Counted from the stretch's first letter, positions 53,271 through 62,464 are shown. The stretch: 64,000 nt of DNA from Bradyrhizobium sp. 1(2017) (GCF_011602485.2 NZ_CP050022.2:3306001-3370000); one strand, 5' to 3'. Made by a program: numbers and translations. Notes: generated by a model not told the origin, from the sequence alone.

Positions 53271-54095
53271 CTACCTGCGGGCAATAATCCTTCTGGCCGG
53301 GACCGGTTCCGCGTCGCACTCAGCTGAAATTGCAAGCGGGAACGGAACAATCTTCACGCTTTCGGACGCACGCGCGATCAGGGCGTGATTGGGCGGCACT
53401 TCCGCCCAATCCTCCTTGTCGAACGGCTCGGACACGACGACGACCTCGTCGCCTGCCTCGCGGAAGTACAGCGTGTTCGCGGCGTCGTTGACCGCAACCC
53501 GAAAGGCGTAGAGATCACGGCCGTTGGCGATCGCGCTGGTGAAGCGCAACCGTTCGCGGAGCTGACCCTCGTTGACGAGACCGACGAGGGCGTGCAGCAC
53601 GCGCTGCGTTGCGCCGAGCGGATCGCTGTCCAGGCCCGCGCCCATCATGGCGAGGAACACGGCTTCGGAATCGGTCGTGCCGAGCCGCGATGGATAATAG
53701 GCATCGGGAATCAGCGCCTCGACCTTGCGCCGCAGCCGGTTCCAGCTCCCGACGAATCCATTGTGCATGAACATCCACTGGCCACAGGCAAAGGGATGGC
53801 AGTTCTGCCGCGTGACCGCCGTGCCGGTGGCCGCGCGCACATGCGCGAAGAACAGATGCGAGCGCAGATGCCGGCAAAGATAACGCAGGTTCTCGTCCGA
53901 CCATGCCGGGCGCGTCTCGCGATAAAGGCCCGGCTCCGGATGCTCGCCGTACCAGCCCAGACCGAAGCCGTCACCGTTCGACCCCGCCGTCGACTGAAGC
54001 GAGCGGATGCTCTGCGCGACCAGCGAATGCTCGGGCTCGGTGACATAGGGCTCGAAGGAGGTCGTCTCGCCCCGGTATGCGATCCAGCGGCACAT
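53271..54095 (-). CDS. Class II glutamine amidotransferase, YafJ/EgtC type
   Basis: This protein of 274 residues has the N-terminal nucleophile Cys2 (MCRWIAY), NGDGFGLGWYG, FAHVRAAT and the MFMHNGFVGSW loop of the Ntn-hydrolase fold. In ergothioneine synthesis a related enzyme (EgtC) cleaves a gamma-glutamyl bond. No synthetase domain is attached. It is directly upstream of the YbdK-type ligase gene on the same strand. Confidence 0.9.
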   Translation of the reverse strand: MCRWIAYRGETTSFEPYVTEPEHSLVAQSIRSLQSTAGSNGDGFGLGWYGEHPEPGLYRETRPAWSDENLRYLCRHLRSHLFFAHVRAATGTAVTRQNCHPFACGQWMFMHNGFVGSWNRLRRKVEALIPDAYYPSRLGTTDSEAVFLAMMGAGLDSDPLGATQRVLHALVGLVNEGQLRERLRFTSAIANGRDLYAFRVAVNDAANTLYFREAGDEVVVVSEPFDKEDWAEVPPNHALIARASESVKIVPFPLAISAECDAEPVPARRIIARR

Positions 54096-54523
54096 GAGGA
54101 ATCCTGTCGGGAGATGCCGTGACGTGCAGTAACTGATCGGCCTGCACGATGGTTCCCGACGGCGGCTCTTCGACGTCTTCAGTGGTCGACCAGCGCGGAC
54201 AAGCGGATCGAGCGCCTGACGCAGAAAACATATGCCCGGGGCTATTTCCAGCCGTCGGACTTCGGAGCCGTTGCGCAGAAGGCAATCGAAACCGTCGTCA
54301 GAAGCGAGCGTGGCACGGTTCGTTCCTGCGCGAGCCGAATATTCGTGCGCAGCTCACCTCGTGGGTCTTGTGTCTTGATCTCTAGTTCTGCCCGCCTAGA
54401 GTTTCGACGTAAGGCTTGCCATAGGGGAAAAAATGCTCCTTGCGGCCTTGCTCGCAGAGCGCCCTGAGCCCGGGCGCCATGATGTCCCAATTCGGACGGC
54501 ACTTCATGCTGATGGAGATCGCG
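54096..54523. other. Intergenic region, no supported gene
   Basis: This stretch of 428 bases upstream of the GATase gene and the SnoaL-like gene must carry both divergent promoters. I could not assign any family to the short open frames in it. Confidence 0.45.
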
Positions 54524-54904
54524 ATGGACGATCAGGCAAAGTTCGCCGCGCTTCGGCGCCATTGGGAGGCTTCGGACGCGAATGATTTCGAGGCCGAGCA
54601 TGACATCTACTGCGAGGAGGCGGTGCTGGACTATCCACAGTCCGGCGAGCGAATCCGCGGCCGGCGGAACATTCAGGAGAGTCGGTTCGTGCAGCCGAAC
54701 AGGAAGCGGTTCACGGTCCGGCGGATTGCCGGGGGCGGCGATTTCTGGGTCAGCGAATTCGTCTTGAGCTATGATGGGGTGCCGTCCTACGTCGTTAGCA
54801 TCATGGAATTCCGCGATGGCTTGGTGGCGCACGAAACGCAGTATTTTGGCGACAGGTTCGAGCCGTCGCCGTCGCGCGCGCATCTCGTCGAGCGAGTGGG
54901 GTGA
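54524..54904 (+). CDS. SnoaL/NTF2-like fold protein
   Basis: This protein of 126 residues has the cone-shaped NTF2-like fold typical of polyketide cyclases and dehydratases: a helical N-terminus (AKFAALRRHWEASDANDFEAE), then the beta-rich core VLDYPQSGERIRGRRNIQES and the end DGLVAHETQYFGD. Start ATG 54524 has a GGAG site; other ATGs lie 6 and 14 codons upstream. Its substrate is unknown. Confidence 0.75.
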   Translation: MDDQAKFAALRRHWEASDANDFEAEHDIYCEEAVLDYPQSGERIRGRRNIQESRFVQPNRKRFTVRRIAGGGDFWVSEFVLSYDGVPSYVVSIMEFRDGLVAHETQYFGDRFEPSPSRAHLVERVG

Positions 54905-55326
54905 GTGACGCATGGCCCGGTGCATCCATTCATGCCGGCGCGCTATGCCAAAACCACCAACCCGATGAGGTCGCCTTCAAGGCTCGGCTTGCGATGCGGT
55001 CACTTCGTCAGCCTCACGCTTTGGGATGACGGGTTTGAGAATGTGTCGTGCAAGGTCGGTCGGTTCCCACAGACTCGGAACCGATGCGGCGGCTGGTCGC
55101 AGTCAGATTGCCTTGATTCCGACAGAGCCATCTCTAATTTCTGAGCGAACAAGAATCCGGGCCCCTCTGGCGAGGACACCGACGATGTCGGCAAACCTCG
55201 CGATGTCGGATGACCTATCCCGCGCGAATGCGATGGATCGGCGACCGTCGGGCCTTTTTCGGTTCTCTCCGGCCAGTCGTTCCATCGCAGCTCCGTGCGG
55301 TCATTTCGCAAGATTTGGGAGCAACG
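54905..55326. other. Intergenic region, no supported gene
   Basis: This stretch of 422 bases before the TerB-type operon must include its promoter. The open frames here have no recognisable domain. Confidence 0.45.
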
Positions 55327-55794
55327 ATGTCTGACGCCAAGCATTCAAGTCCGATCGAGATCGCGGATCCGTCCAGCCTGAACGAGCAGGCTGCGGCCGC
55401 ACTCGTCATTGCCGGCGCGCTGGTTGCGGTGGCCGACCGGCGCGTTTCGCCGGTCGAGCGCGACGAGGTGATCCGCTTCATCCGGGACCGTGGATTGGCG
55501 CCTCACGTCGACGACGAAAAGTTGCTCGCAATGTTCGACACACTCGCCGAACGACTCGAGGAGCCGGATTTTGCCAATGTCGTGATCGACACGCTCCGGC
55601 CGGTCTCGAACATGCCGCTGTCGGCGCACCTGGTAGAGCTGTCGGAGCGTGTCGCCGCGGCCGACGAGGACGTGCATCCCCATGAGGTGCAGGCGATCAA
55701 GCTGTTGCGCCTACTGACGCTGGTGCTGCCGCGCGCAAAGCAGGTCGCGCCGGACAAGGGCCGCACCGCACACCACACAGCGGCCGAGGAATGA
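55327..55794 (+). CDS. TerB-family tellurite-resistance-like protein
   Basis: This helical protein of 155 residues has the TerB pattern: a repeated acidic pair in SPVERDEVIRFI and AAADEDVHPHEVQAIKLL, which resembles metal-binding loops. ATG 55327 has GGGAG upstream. It heads a four-gene operon and overlaps the next gene by 4 bases. Its role in metal or stress response is inferred from the family. Confidence 0.82.
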   Translation: MSDAKHSSPIEIADPSSLNEQAAAALVIAGALVAVADRRVSPVERDEVIRFIRDRGLAPHVDDEKLLAMFDTLAERLEEPDFANVVIDTLRPVSNMPLSAHLVELSERVAAADEDVHPHEVQAIKLLRLLTLVLPRAKQVAPDKGRTAHHTAAEE

Positions 55795-56147
55795 GCATGA
55801 CCACGACGTCGACGGGAGCAAAGGGCGATCGCAATCAGATGGCTGGCGGTGATCCGCGCCTCGACAAGCTCGTCGACCGGTTGCCGCCGCGCATGGGCGA
55901 CACCGTCACCTATCTGCTCAAGCCGTCGAGCCGCTGGGTGAGGATTCCCTCGGGCGCGCTGCTCATCGCCGGGGGCGTGCTTTCCTTCCTGCCAATCCTC
56001 GGCGTCTGGATGCTGCCGCTCGGTCTCGCGCTGCTTGCCGAGGACGTGCCTGCGCTGCGCTCCTCGCGTTCGAAGGTCCTCGATTGGGTCGAGCGAAAGA
56101 AGCCGCACTGGCTCGAACCGTCCACATCGAAGCATGGTCAATCATGA
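55791..56147 (+). CDS. Small membrane protein, PGPGW-like
   Basis: This protein of 118 residues has a central hydrophobic hairpin (GALLIAGGVLSFLPILGVWM, LPLGLALLAEDVP) framed by charged ends. It is close to the PGPGW family of putative transmembrane proteins. It overlaps both neighbours by 4 bases (ATGA), so it is translated together with the TerB- and TerC-type genes. Confidence 0.7.
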   Translation: MSMTTTSTGAKGDRNQMAGGDPRLDKLVDRLPPRMGDTVTYLLKPSSRWVRIPSGALLIAGGVLSFLPILGVWMLPLGLALLAEDVPALRSSRSKVLDWVERKKPHWLEPSTSKHGQS

Positions 56148-56779
56148 CTGAACTCATCACCGCCGAAGCGCTGACCGCGCTGTTTCAGGTCATCCTGATC
56201 GATCTCGTGCTCGCGGGCGACAACGCCGTCGTTATCGGCCTTGCCGCAGCCGGCCTGCCGGCCGAGCAGCGCAGCCGCGCCATCATCGTCGGCATTGCCG
56301 CCGCCACCGCGCTGCGTATCGTCTTTGCGGGCGTCGCGACCCAGCTCCTGCAGGTGATCGGCCTCCTGCTTGCCGGCGGCGTGCTGCTGCTCTGGGTCTG
56401 CTGGAAGATGTGGCGTGAACTGCGCGAACAGTCCGCGCATTCGAAGCAGCTCGCATTCGACCATGGCAGCGCGGGTGCGGCACCAGTGCAGCAAAAAACC
56501 TTCGGCCAGGCGGCGGTGCAGATCGTCGCCGCGGACGTTTCGATGTCGCTCGACAACGTGCTCGCGGTCGCGGGCGCCGCGCGGGAGCATCCCTACATCA
56601 TGGCCTTCGGCCTGCTCTTGTCGGTCGCGATGATGGGTGTTGCGGCGGATCTGCTGGGCCGCGTGCTGCAGAAGCAGCGCTGGATTGCCTATGTCGGTCT
56701 CGCGATCATCGTTTACGTCGCCTTCGAGATGATCTATCGGGGCACGCTGGAACTCGCGCCGGTCATTGCGAGTCTCTGA
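56144..56779 (+). CDS. TerC-family integral membrane protein
   Basis: This protein of 211 residues has about seven helices, with the signature LIDLVLAGDNAVVIGLA in helix 1 and the internal repeat VAADVSMSLDNVLAVAGAA. The aspartates in these motifs are thought to bind a metal ion. TerC/Alx relatives export manganese or act in tellurite resistance; the sequence cannot decide. Start at ATG 56144 with 4-base overlap. Confidence 0.9.
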   Translation: MTELITAEALTALFQVILIDLVLAGDNAVVIGLAAAGLPAEQRSRAIIVGIAAATALRIVFAGVATQLLQVIGLLLAGGVLLLWVCWKMWRELREQSAHSKQLAFDHGSAGAAPVQQKTFGQAAVQIVAADVSMSLDNVLAVAGAAREHPYIMAFGLLLSVAMMGVAADLLGRVLQKQRWIAYVGLAIIVYVAFEMIYRGTLELAPVIASL

Positions 56780-56810
56780 GACGACAATCTACCGCAATCC
56801 GGAGTGATCG

Positions 56811-57395
56811 ATGAGGTCTGAACCCAAAGCACCTTCGGCGCATGCCGAACCTCGGCCGCAGATCGGCCCGTTCGCCCAGCTCATCTTCGGCTCGCGATGG
56901 CTGCAGGTGCCGCTCTATGTCGGCCTGATCATCGCGCAGGGCGTCTATGTGCTGCTGTTCCTGAAGGAGCTCTGGCATCTGGTCTTGCACTCGTTCGACG
57001 CCACCGAGCAGCAGATCATGCTGGTGGTGCTCGGGCTGATCGACGTCGTCATGATCTCGAACCTCTTGGTGATGGTGATCGTCGGCGGCTACGAGACCTT
57101 CGTCTCCCGGCTGAATCTGACCGGCCATCCCGACGAGCCGGAATGGCTCAGCCACGTCAATGCCAGCGTGCTCAAGATCAAGCTGGCGATGGCGATCATC
57201 GGCATCTCCTCGATCTCGCTGCTCAGAACCTTCATCGAGGCGGGCAATCTTGGCACGACGCGCAGCAATTTCACCGAGAGTGGCGTGATGTGGCAGGTGC
57301 TGATCCACCTGGCCTTCATCGTCTCGGCGATCGGCATCGCCTGGGTCGACCGTCTCAGCGATGGCGGCCATCGCAAGGGGGCCGGCCACGCCTGA
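56811..57395 (+). CDS. UPF0114 (YqhA) family membrane protein
   Basis: This protein of 194 residues has three to four membrane helices and the conserved FGSRWLQVPLYVGLIIAQ and IDVVMISNLLVMVIVGGYE segments of UPF0114. It lies 31 bases after the TerC-type gene with a GGAG site. It ends the operon. Function is unknown; its presence with TerC suggests membrane stress or ion homeostasis. Confidence 0.88.
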   Translation: MRSEPKAPSAHAEPRPQIGPFAQLIFGSRWLQVPLYVGLIIAQGVYVLLFLKELWHLVLHSFDATEQQIMLVVLGLIDVVMISNLLVMVIVGGYETFVSRLNLTGHPDEPEWLSHVNASVLKIKLAMAIIGISSISLLRTFIEAGNLGTTRSNFTESGVMWQVLIHLAFIVSAIGIAWVDRLSDGGHRKGAGHA

Positions 57396-57509
57396 GCGCG
57401 GGCGCTCAGCTGGCGAGATCCCAGATCGGCGAGGGGGCTAGGCCACCTCCGCCCCGGAAACGGGCAAATGCGCCCGTGCTTCGCCGGGTTCGCGCAGAGC
57501 CGTCTGGCA

Positions 57510-58592
57510 TCATCGCACGGCGTGCATCTCCAGAAACGCCTTCACGCCGGTGACAGTGCCGGTATCCGACGGCACGTAGCCGGGGAGCGTCGCGACGGCG
57601 GCGCGGAAATCGGCGCTGCGGATGATCTCGAGGATGCGCTGCATCGGCCCGGTATCCAGAAACGCGCGCTTGCAGACGAAGAAATAATCCTCGGTGAGGA
57701 TGCGGATGAAATCGAGGCCGAAATGCCGCGCGGCGGCCTCGACGCCGAAGCTCGCATCCGCCATGCCGCTCGCGACATAGGCGGCGACCGCGGCGTGGGT
57801 GAACTCGATCTGCTGCGCGCCGTTGATCCTGCTCTCGTCGATGCCGTGCGCGGCGAGCAATTGGTCGAACAGAAGCCGCGTGCCGGAATCATGGTCGCGG
57901 TTGACGAAGCGGACCTTGGGATTTGTGAGATCGTTCAGCGAGGCGATGCGCAGCGGATTGCCGCGGGCGACCATCAAGCCCATCTCGCGCGTCACAAAAC
58001 TGATGATGCGATCCTCGCGCGGGTCGAGCCATTCGCGCGCGGCCTTGATGCCCTGGGCCCGCAGCGTGCCGTGCGGCAGATGCAGGCCGGAGAGATCGCA
58101 GGCGCCCTGCGCCAGCGAGACCAGCGAATGCTGGTTGCTGACATAGCGCAGATCGACGCCGATGCCGGGTTCGCGGTCGAGGAATTCGCGTAGTTTTGCC
58201 ACCGCGAAGCCGTGGCTCGCATGCACGCGGATCACCGAGGGACGCTGTTCGAGGAACGGCTTGATCTCGCTGGCCAGCTCCTGCGCCAGGTTTTCGAGCT
58301 GCGGCCCGAGCCGCGCCTGCATGCGCTCGCCGGCCCACACCAGCCGCTCGCCGAACGGCGTCAGCTTCGAGCCCTTGCCGCGCTGGGTCTCGACCAAGGG
58401 CGTACCGAAGAACTCCGACCATTGCTCGATCAGATTCCAGACATGGCGGTAGGAGAGGTGGGCATCGCTGGCCGCGCTCGTGATCTTCCCGGTCTTCCGG
58501 ATCTCGTTGAGCACGCCGAGCATGATCACGGCGGTGCGCGGGCTGCCCTCGCGGCGAAACCGCCAGACGGCTTCGATCTCGATCTGAAGCAT
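57510..58592 (-). CDS. ModE-type HTH regulator with periplasmic-binding-like (PBP) domain
   Basis: This protein of 360 residues has an N-terminal LysR/ModE-like helix-turn-helix (KITSAASDAHLSYRHVWNLI, about 36-55). A long PBP_like domain follows, which in related proteins binds molybdate, tungstate or small organic ligands (FVNRDHDSGTRLLFDQLL is characteristic). It is divergent from the aldehyde dehydrogenase gene. It probably represses or activates that gene through the inverted repeat at 58603-58620. Confidence 0.88.
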   Translation of the reverse strand: MLQIEIEAVWRFRREGSPRTAVIMLGVLNEIRKTGKITSAASDAHLSYRHVWNLIEQWSEFFGTPLVETQRGKGSKLTPFGERLVWAGERMQARLGPQLENLAQELASEIKPFLEQRPSVIRVHASHGFAVAKLREFLDREPGIGVDLRYVSNQHSLVSLAQGACDLSGLHLPHGTLRAQGIKAAREWLDPREDRIISFVTREMGLMVARGNPLRIASLNDLTNPKVRFVNRDHDSGTRLLFDQLLAAHGIDESRINGAQQIEFTHAAVAAYVASGMADASFGVEAAARHFGLDFIRILTEDYFFVCKRAFLDTGPMQRILEIIRSADFRAAVATLPGYVPSDTGTVTGVKAFLEMHAVR

Positions 58593-58602
58593 CGGCCTTC
58601 CT

Positions 58603-58620
58603 TATGAACTGCACTTCATA
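58603..58620. promoter_or_regulatory. Inverted repeat TATGAA-N6-TTCATA between the regulator and the aldehyde dehydrogenase
   Basis: It is an exact inverted repeat in the 109-bp divergent gap, 10 bases from the regulator start. A downstream AAATCATATCATATT may be a second half-site. This position suits autoregulation and control of the dehydrogenase. Confidence 0.5.
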
Positions 58621-58701
58621 TTATAGGCGTCCATCTGCAAATCATATCATATTTACTCCTGTCATCTGAGGCCTAGTCTGGCATACCAGAACGGAGGAAA
58701 T

Positions 58702-60189
58702 ATGATGTCTGTTGCATATGACTTTGCGCATTCGCCGGCGACTGAATTCATGGCTCGGCCGCAGCATCTCTTGATCGACGGCCGCCGCGTCCCCGCCAGC
58801 TCCGGTCGCACCTTCAAATCGCTCAATCCCGCCACCGGGCAGGTCATTGCCACCATCGCCGAAGGCGGCGAGGCCGATGTCGAGCATGCGGTGGCGGCGG
58901 CGCGCCGCGCGTTCGAAGGCCCCTGGCGCACGATGCGCGCCTCCGAACGCGGCCAGATCCTGCTGCGCTGGGCCGACCTGCTCAAGGCCCACGCCGACGA
59001 GATCATCGAGCTCGAGTCGATCGATGCGGGCAAGCCGATCTCCGCGACGATGCGCCAGGATTTTCCGGCTGCGGTCGACACGCTGGTCTACTACGCCGGC
59101 TGGGCCGACAAGATCAGCGGCGACGTCGTCCCGGTGCGCGACGATGCCCTGACCTACACCGTGCGCGAGCCGGTCGGCGTGGTCGCGGCGATCGTGCCGT
59201 GGAATTTCCCGCTGATGATCGGCATGTGGAAGCTGGCGCCGGCGCTGGCCTGCGGCTGCACCATCGTGATGAAGCCGGCCGAGCTGACCTCGCTGTCGGC
59301 GCTGCGCATCGCGGAGCTGGCCTTGGAGGCCGGCCTGCCGGCGGGCGGCTTCAACGTCGTCACCGGTCCGGGCCGCGTCGTCGGCGATGCGCTGGTCAAT
59401 CACCCCGACGTCGACAAGGTTACCTTCACCGGCTCGCCCGGCGTGGGGCGCGGAATCATGAAGGGCGCGGCCAGCAATTTCAAACGCGTCTCGCTCGAAC
59501 TTGGCGGCAAGTCGGCCAACGTCATTTTCGACGACGCCGATCTGGAAGCCGCAAGCAAGGCGGCGGCCTCCGGCATCTTTTTCAATGCCGGCCAGGTGTG
59601 CTCGGCGGGCTCCCGCGTGCTGGTGCAGGAGAAGGCCTATGACGAGGTCGTGGAGCGTCTGGCGGCGCGCGCGAAGTCGCTCAAGATCGGTGATCCGCTC
59701 GATCGCAAGACCACGCTCGGTCCCGTGATCTCCGAGAAACAGATGAAATCGATCCTCGACTACGTCGAGATCGGACAGAAGGAAGGCGCCACGCTCGTCA
59801 CGGGCGGCGAGAAGATCGGCGAGCGCGGCTATTTCATCAGCCCGACGGTGTTCGCGGATGTCGCGCACGAGATGCGGATATCGCAGGAAGAGATATTCGG
59901 CCCCGTCGTCAGCGTCATCAAGTTCAAGGACGAGGCCGACGCGCTGCGGATCGCCAACGGCACCGCCTATAGCCTCGCCGCGGGCGTCTGGAGCCGCGAC
60001 ATCGGCAAGCTGCAGCGCTTCGCCAAGCGGGCCCGCGCGGGCACGGTCTGGATGAACACCTACGGCTACACCGACGTGCGCCTGCCTTGGGGCGGTGAGC
60101 GCGACTCCGGCCTCGGCCGCGAGCACGGCACCGCCGCGATCGACAATTTCACCGAGCCCAAGGCCGTGTGGATGAACCTGGCCGTCTGA
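58702..60189 (+). CDS. NAD(P)-dependent aldehyde dehydrogenase
   Basis: This protein of 495 residues has the full ALDH set: PWNFPLMIGMWKLAPALACG, the VTFTGSPGVGRGIM cofactor site, the general-base Glu in LELGGKSA and the catalytic Cys in NAGQVCSAGSR. EEIFGPVVSV and the end WGGERDSGLGREHG are also present. ATG 58702 follows GGAGG. The substrate aldehyde is not clear; the closest families act on betaine aldehyde or gamma-aminobutyraldehyde-type substrates. It is probably controlled by the divergent ModE-type regulator. Confidence 0.93.
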   Translation: MMSVAYDFAHSPATEFMARPQHLLIDGRRVPASSGRTFKSLNPATGQVIATIAEGGEADVEHAVAAARRAFEGPWRTMRASERGQILLRWADLLKAHADEIIELESIDAGKPISATMRQDFPAAVDTLVYYAGWADKISGDVVPVRDDALTYTVREPVGVVAAIVPWNFPLMIGMWKLAPALACGCTIVMKPAELTSLSALRIAELALEAGLPAGGFNVVTGPGRVVGDALVNHPDVDKVTFTGSPGVGRGIMKGAASNFKRVSLELGGKSANVIFDDADLEAASKAAASGIFFNAGQVCSAGSRVLVQEKAYDEVVERLAARAKSLKIGDPLDRKTTLGPVISEKQMKSILDYVEIGQKEGATLVTGGEKIGERGYFISPTVFADVAHEMRISQEEIFGPVVSVIKFKDEADALRIANGTAYSLAAGVWSRDIGKLQRFAKRARAGTVWMNTYGYTDVRLPWGGERDSGLGREHGTAAIDNFTEPKAVWMNLAV

Positions 60190-60212
60190 TAACCTCCCGA
60201 TCGGCCAATCCT

Positions 60213-60249
60213 GAGCCCGCCTGATCCGGTCAGGCGGGCTCCCTTTTTT
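60213..60249 (+). terminator. Rho-independent terminator of the aldehyde dehydrogenase gene
   Basis: The stem GAGCCCGCCTGA / TCAGGCGGGCTC (60213-60241) is followed by six Ts. It lies 24 bases after the ALDH stop. Confidence 0.9.
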
Positions 60250-60375
60250 GAAATCGATAAAATTGTCTGCAATCGCCTCAGGGGCGGCAAACCCTGCGGA
60301 CAAGAACAGTTCCGCCTTAAACCTCGGCTTTGGAACCGGCGTGCATCCTCACCGCAAAAGGGTGGGGCCATCAAC

Positions 60376-60639
60376 ATGTCAGTTCTCAGGGAGGTCGTCG
60401 CAGCGGCTGTAGGAGTCTACGCGCTCCTGTTCGTTTGCGACGCCTTGTTCGGCGTCGGCGACGTCCGCTTCGACGACGCCTATTACCGCGCCAGCTTCTA
60501 CGCGCCGCGGCCGAAGGAGTTTCGCTTCGCAAGCGATACGCCGCCGGCGGTGCGCGTCAGCGACGCCTTCGCGCAATTCGCGCCGGGCGAGGGCAAACCG
60601 AACAAGCGATACTCGTCGCTGACGACGATCATTCGCTAG
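60376..60639 (+). CDS. Small exported protein, unknown function
   Basis: This 87-residue protein has an N-terminal hydrophobic segment (VVAAAVGVYALLFVCDALFG) that looks like a signal or membrane anchor. The rest is hydrophilic with many Phe/Tyr/Arg residues. It lies between the ALDH terminator and the MFS gene (convergent). No family is recognised. Confidence 0.55.
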   Translation: MSVLREVVAAAVGVYALLFVCDALFGVGDVRFDDAYYRASFYAPRPKEFRFASDTPPAVRVSDAFAQFAPGEGKPNKRYSSLTTIIR

Positions 60640-60688
60640 GGACAGCCGTCGGCGCGAGACGAATGCCTCGCGCCGAAGCCGTTGCCAC

Positions 60689-61975
60689 CTATTCGGCGGG
60701 GCTTTCGATGGTCACTCCCTGCCTGACATCGTCGCGGGCGAGGATCATCAGGAGGCCGACGATGATGAACTCGACCACGGCAAAGGCAATGAAGGCCCCG
60801 GTGAACGAGCCGGCGGAGGCGTTGATGATGGCCCCCATCATCCAGGGGGCCACGAACGCCGAGAAGATGCCGAACACTTCGGCATAACCGATCGCCGCCG
60901 GCGCGAGCGCATCGGAATACTTTTCGCTCAACAGTGCAAAGATCGCCCCGCCGCCGAGCAGCGCCACGCCGCTGAGCGCTGCAAACAACACCAGCATCCC
61001 GAACGGCATCGGCGTGACGACGCTCCACAGGAACATCACGGCCGTGAGGAAGGCGAGGAACGCGGTGAGTTTGATCATGAAGGGCTTGCCCAACCGGTCG
61101 GACATGTAGCCGCCGATCACAAGGAACAGCACCTGAGACAGTCCCATCACGGTGCCGATCACGGCGCCGGATTCCGGTGCCATGTGCTGCACGGTGATGA
61201 AGGCGGGCACGACCCAGGTGGCCGTGCCGGCGATCGCGAAGGTGCAGGCCACGATGCCGAAGCCGCCAACCGCGATCCATTTCGAACGGAAGATTTCGCC
61301 GAGCGGGAGATGCTGCTGTTGCGCTTCGTTGCCCCAACTGAAGCCGTCGATGCCGAGCTCGCGCGGATTGTTGCGCACGACGAGCGCATCGATCGCTGCA
61401 ACGATCAGCGTGCCGATTGCCAGCACGGCGAAAAAGGTCCGCCAGCCGGTTGCGATCGTCAGGGGGATGCCGAGTGCGAAGTCCATGGTGATGGCGAGGC
61501 TGTAGGCGGCGAGAATGATCCCTACCACCGAGCCGCGCCGGCTTTGTGGGAACCAGCCGAAGATCAGCTTCATGTTGCCGATGAAGATGCCTGCGTCGAA
61601 GAAGCCGATGACGAGCCGCAGCAACACGAGCTGCATGTAGCTCTGTACGAACACCTGGAGCACCATGCCGAGGCCGGTGCCCGCAAGCCCGATCAGCAGC
61701 ATGTTGCGCGCCGTCATCGAGCGGCTGACCGGCGACCACACCACCATTCCGATGCCATAGGTCAGCGCAAAGATTCCCTGCGCCAGCCCCGCCTCGGCGG
61801 GATTGAGTTTCAGGCTTTCCGAGACGAAGGGCAATACTGCGGCGAAGGCGTACCAGTCCGCGGCAAGAAAGATCTCGCAGAGGATGGCGAGCGCCAACAT
61901 TCCCTTCTGCCATCGTCCAATCCGCTGGCGGTCGCTCTCGGAAATCGTCGTCCAGTTGGTCATCGGCATGATCAT
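60689..61975 (-). CDS. MFS transporter (ACS/hexuronate-like)
   Basis: This protein of 428 residues has 12 predicted helices in two halves, with the loop WSPVSRSMTARNMLLIG and the RLVIGFFDAGIFIGN stretch of the anion:cation symporter group. It is the last gene of the minus-strand cluster. It may import an aromatic or carboxylic acid for the enzymes upstream, or export a product; the substrate cannot be told. Confidence 0.85.
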   Translation of the reverse strand: MIMPMTNWTTISESDRQRIGRWQKGMLALAILCEIFLAADWYAFAAVLPFVSESLKLNPAEAGLAQGIFALTYGIGMVVWSPVSRSMTARNMLLIGLAGTGLGMVLQVFVQSYMQLVLLRLVIGFFDAGIFIGNMKLIFGWFPQSRRGSVVGIILAAYSLAITMDFALGIPLTIATGWRTFFAVLAIGTLIVAAIDALVVRNNPRELGIDGFSWGNEAQQQHLPLGEIFRSKWIAVGGFGIVACTFAIAGTATWVVPAFITVQHMAPESGAVIGTVMGLSQVLFLVIGGYMSDRLGKPFMIKLTAFLAFLTAVMFLWSVVTPMPFGMLVLFAALSGVALLGGGAIFALLSEKYSDALAPAAIGYAEVFGIFSAFVAPWMMGAIINASAGSFTGAFIAFAVVEFIIVGLLMILARDDVRQGVTIESPAE

Positions 61976-62020
61976 CGTCGGTCCTTCCGGGGTACGTCTC
62001 GTCGGAGCACAGGTGCGGCG

Positions 62021-62464
62021 TCAGGTCGGCGGTGGCAGGAAATTGACCTCGTGCTCGGCGGCGCGGCGTACGACCTCCTGCGGATCGGGGAGGTTATGGA
62101 TTCGCTCGAACAGCTCCTTCAGCGAGCGCGTTGGCGCCACCCAGAACAGGCTCGTCGCTGTCTCGCCCGACTTGTTGAAGATGCCGTGGGGAATGCCCTT
62201 GGGCATGCGCACGAGATCGCCGGCTTTGGCGACAAAATCCTTGCCATCGAGCCAGAGATCGTAACGGCCGGTCAGCACATAGACGAACTCGTCCTGGGTC
62301 GGATGCACGTGCGGCGGCACGAAGGTTCCGTCCGGAAACACGGCGTGCCAGGCCATCGAGGCCTCGGAATGCTGCTTGAGCGTGTAGGTCTGGCCTAGAA
62401 TGTTCCAGACGATGTTGCCGAAGCCTTCCTTGGAGGGGGTTACGCCCGGGGGCATCTCAATCAT
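62021..62464 (-). CDS. Cupin-domain protein
   Basis: This protein of 147 residues has one cupin barrel with HVHPTQDEFVYVLTGRYDLWL and, in the second motif, RMPKGIPHGIFN, giving the His/Glu metal ligands. It could be a small dioxygenase or a binding protein. ATG 62464 has GAGGACA upstream; the frame extends further but lacks a site. It lies 45 bases before the MFS gene and 23 after the hydrolase gene. Confidence 0.82.
   Translation of the reverse strand: MIEMPPGVTPSKEGFGNIVWNILGQTYTLKQHSEASMAWHAVFPDGTFVPPHVHPTQDEFVYVLTGRYDLWLDGKDFVAKAGDLVRMPKGIPHGIFNKSGETATSLFWVAPTRSLKELFERIHNLPDPQEVVRRAAEHEVNFLPPPT

Noticed and set aside
58642..60303. A 553-codon minus-strand open frame opposite the aldehyde dehydrogenase
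   Set aside because: It is a shadow frame. The plus strand shows all ALDH motifs and is followed by a terminator.
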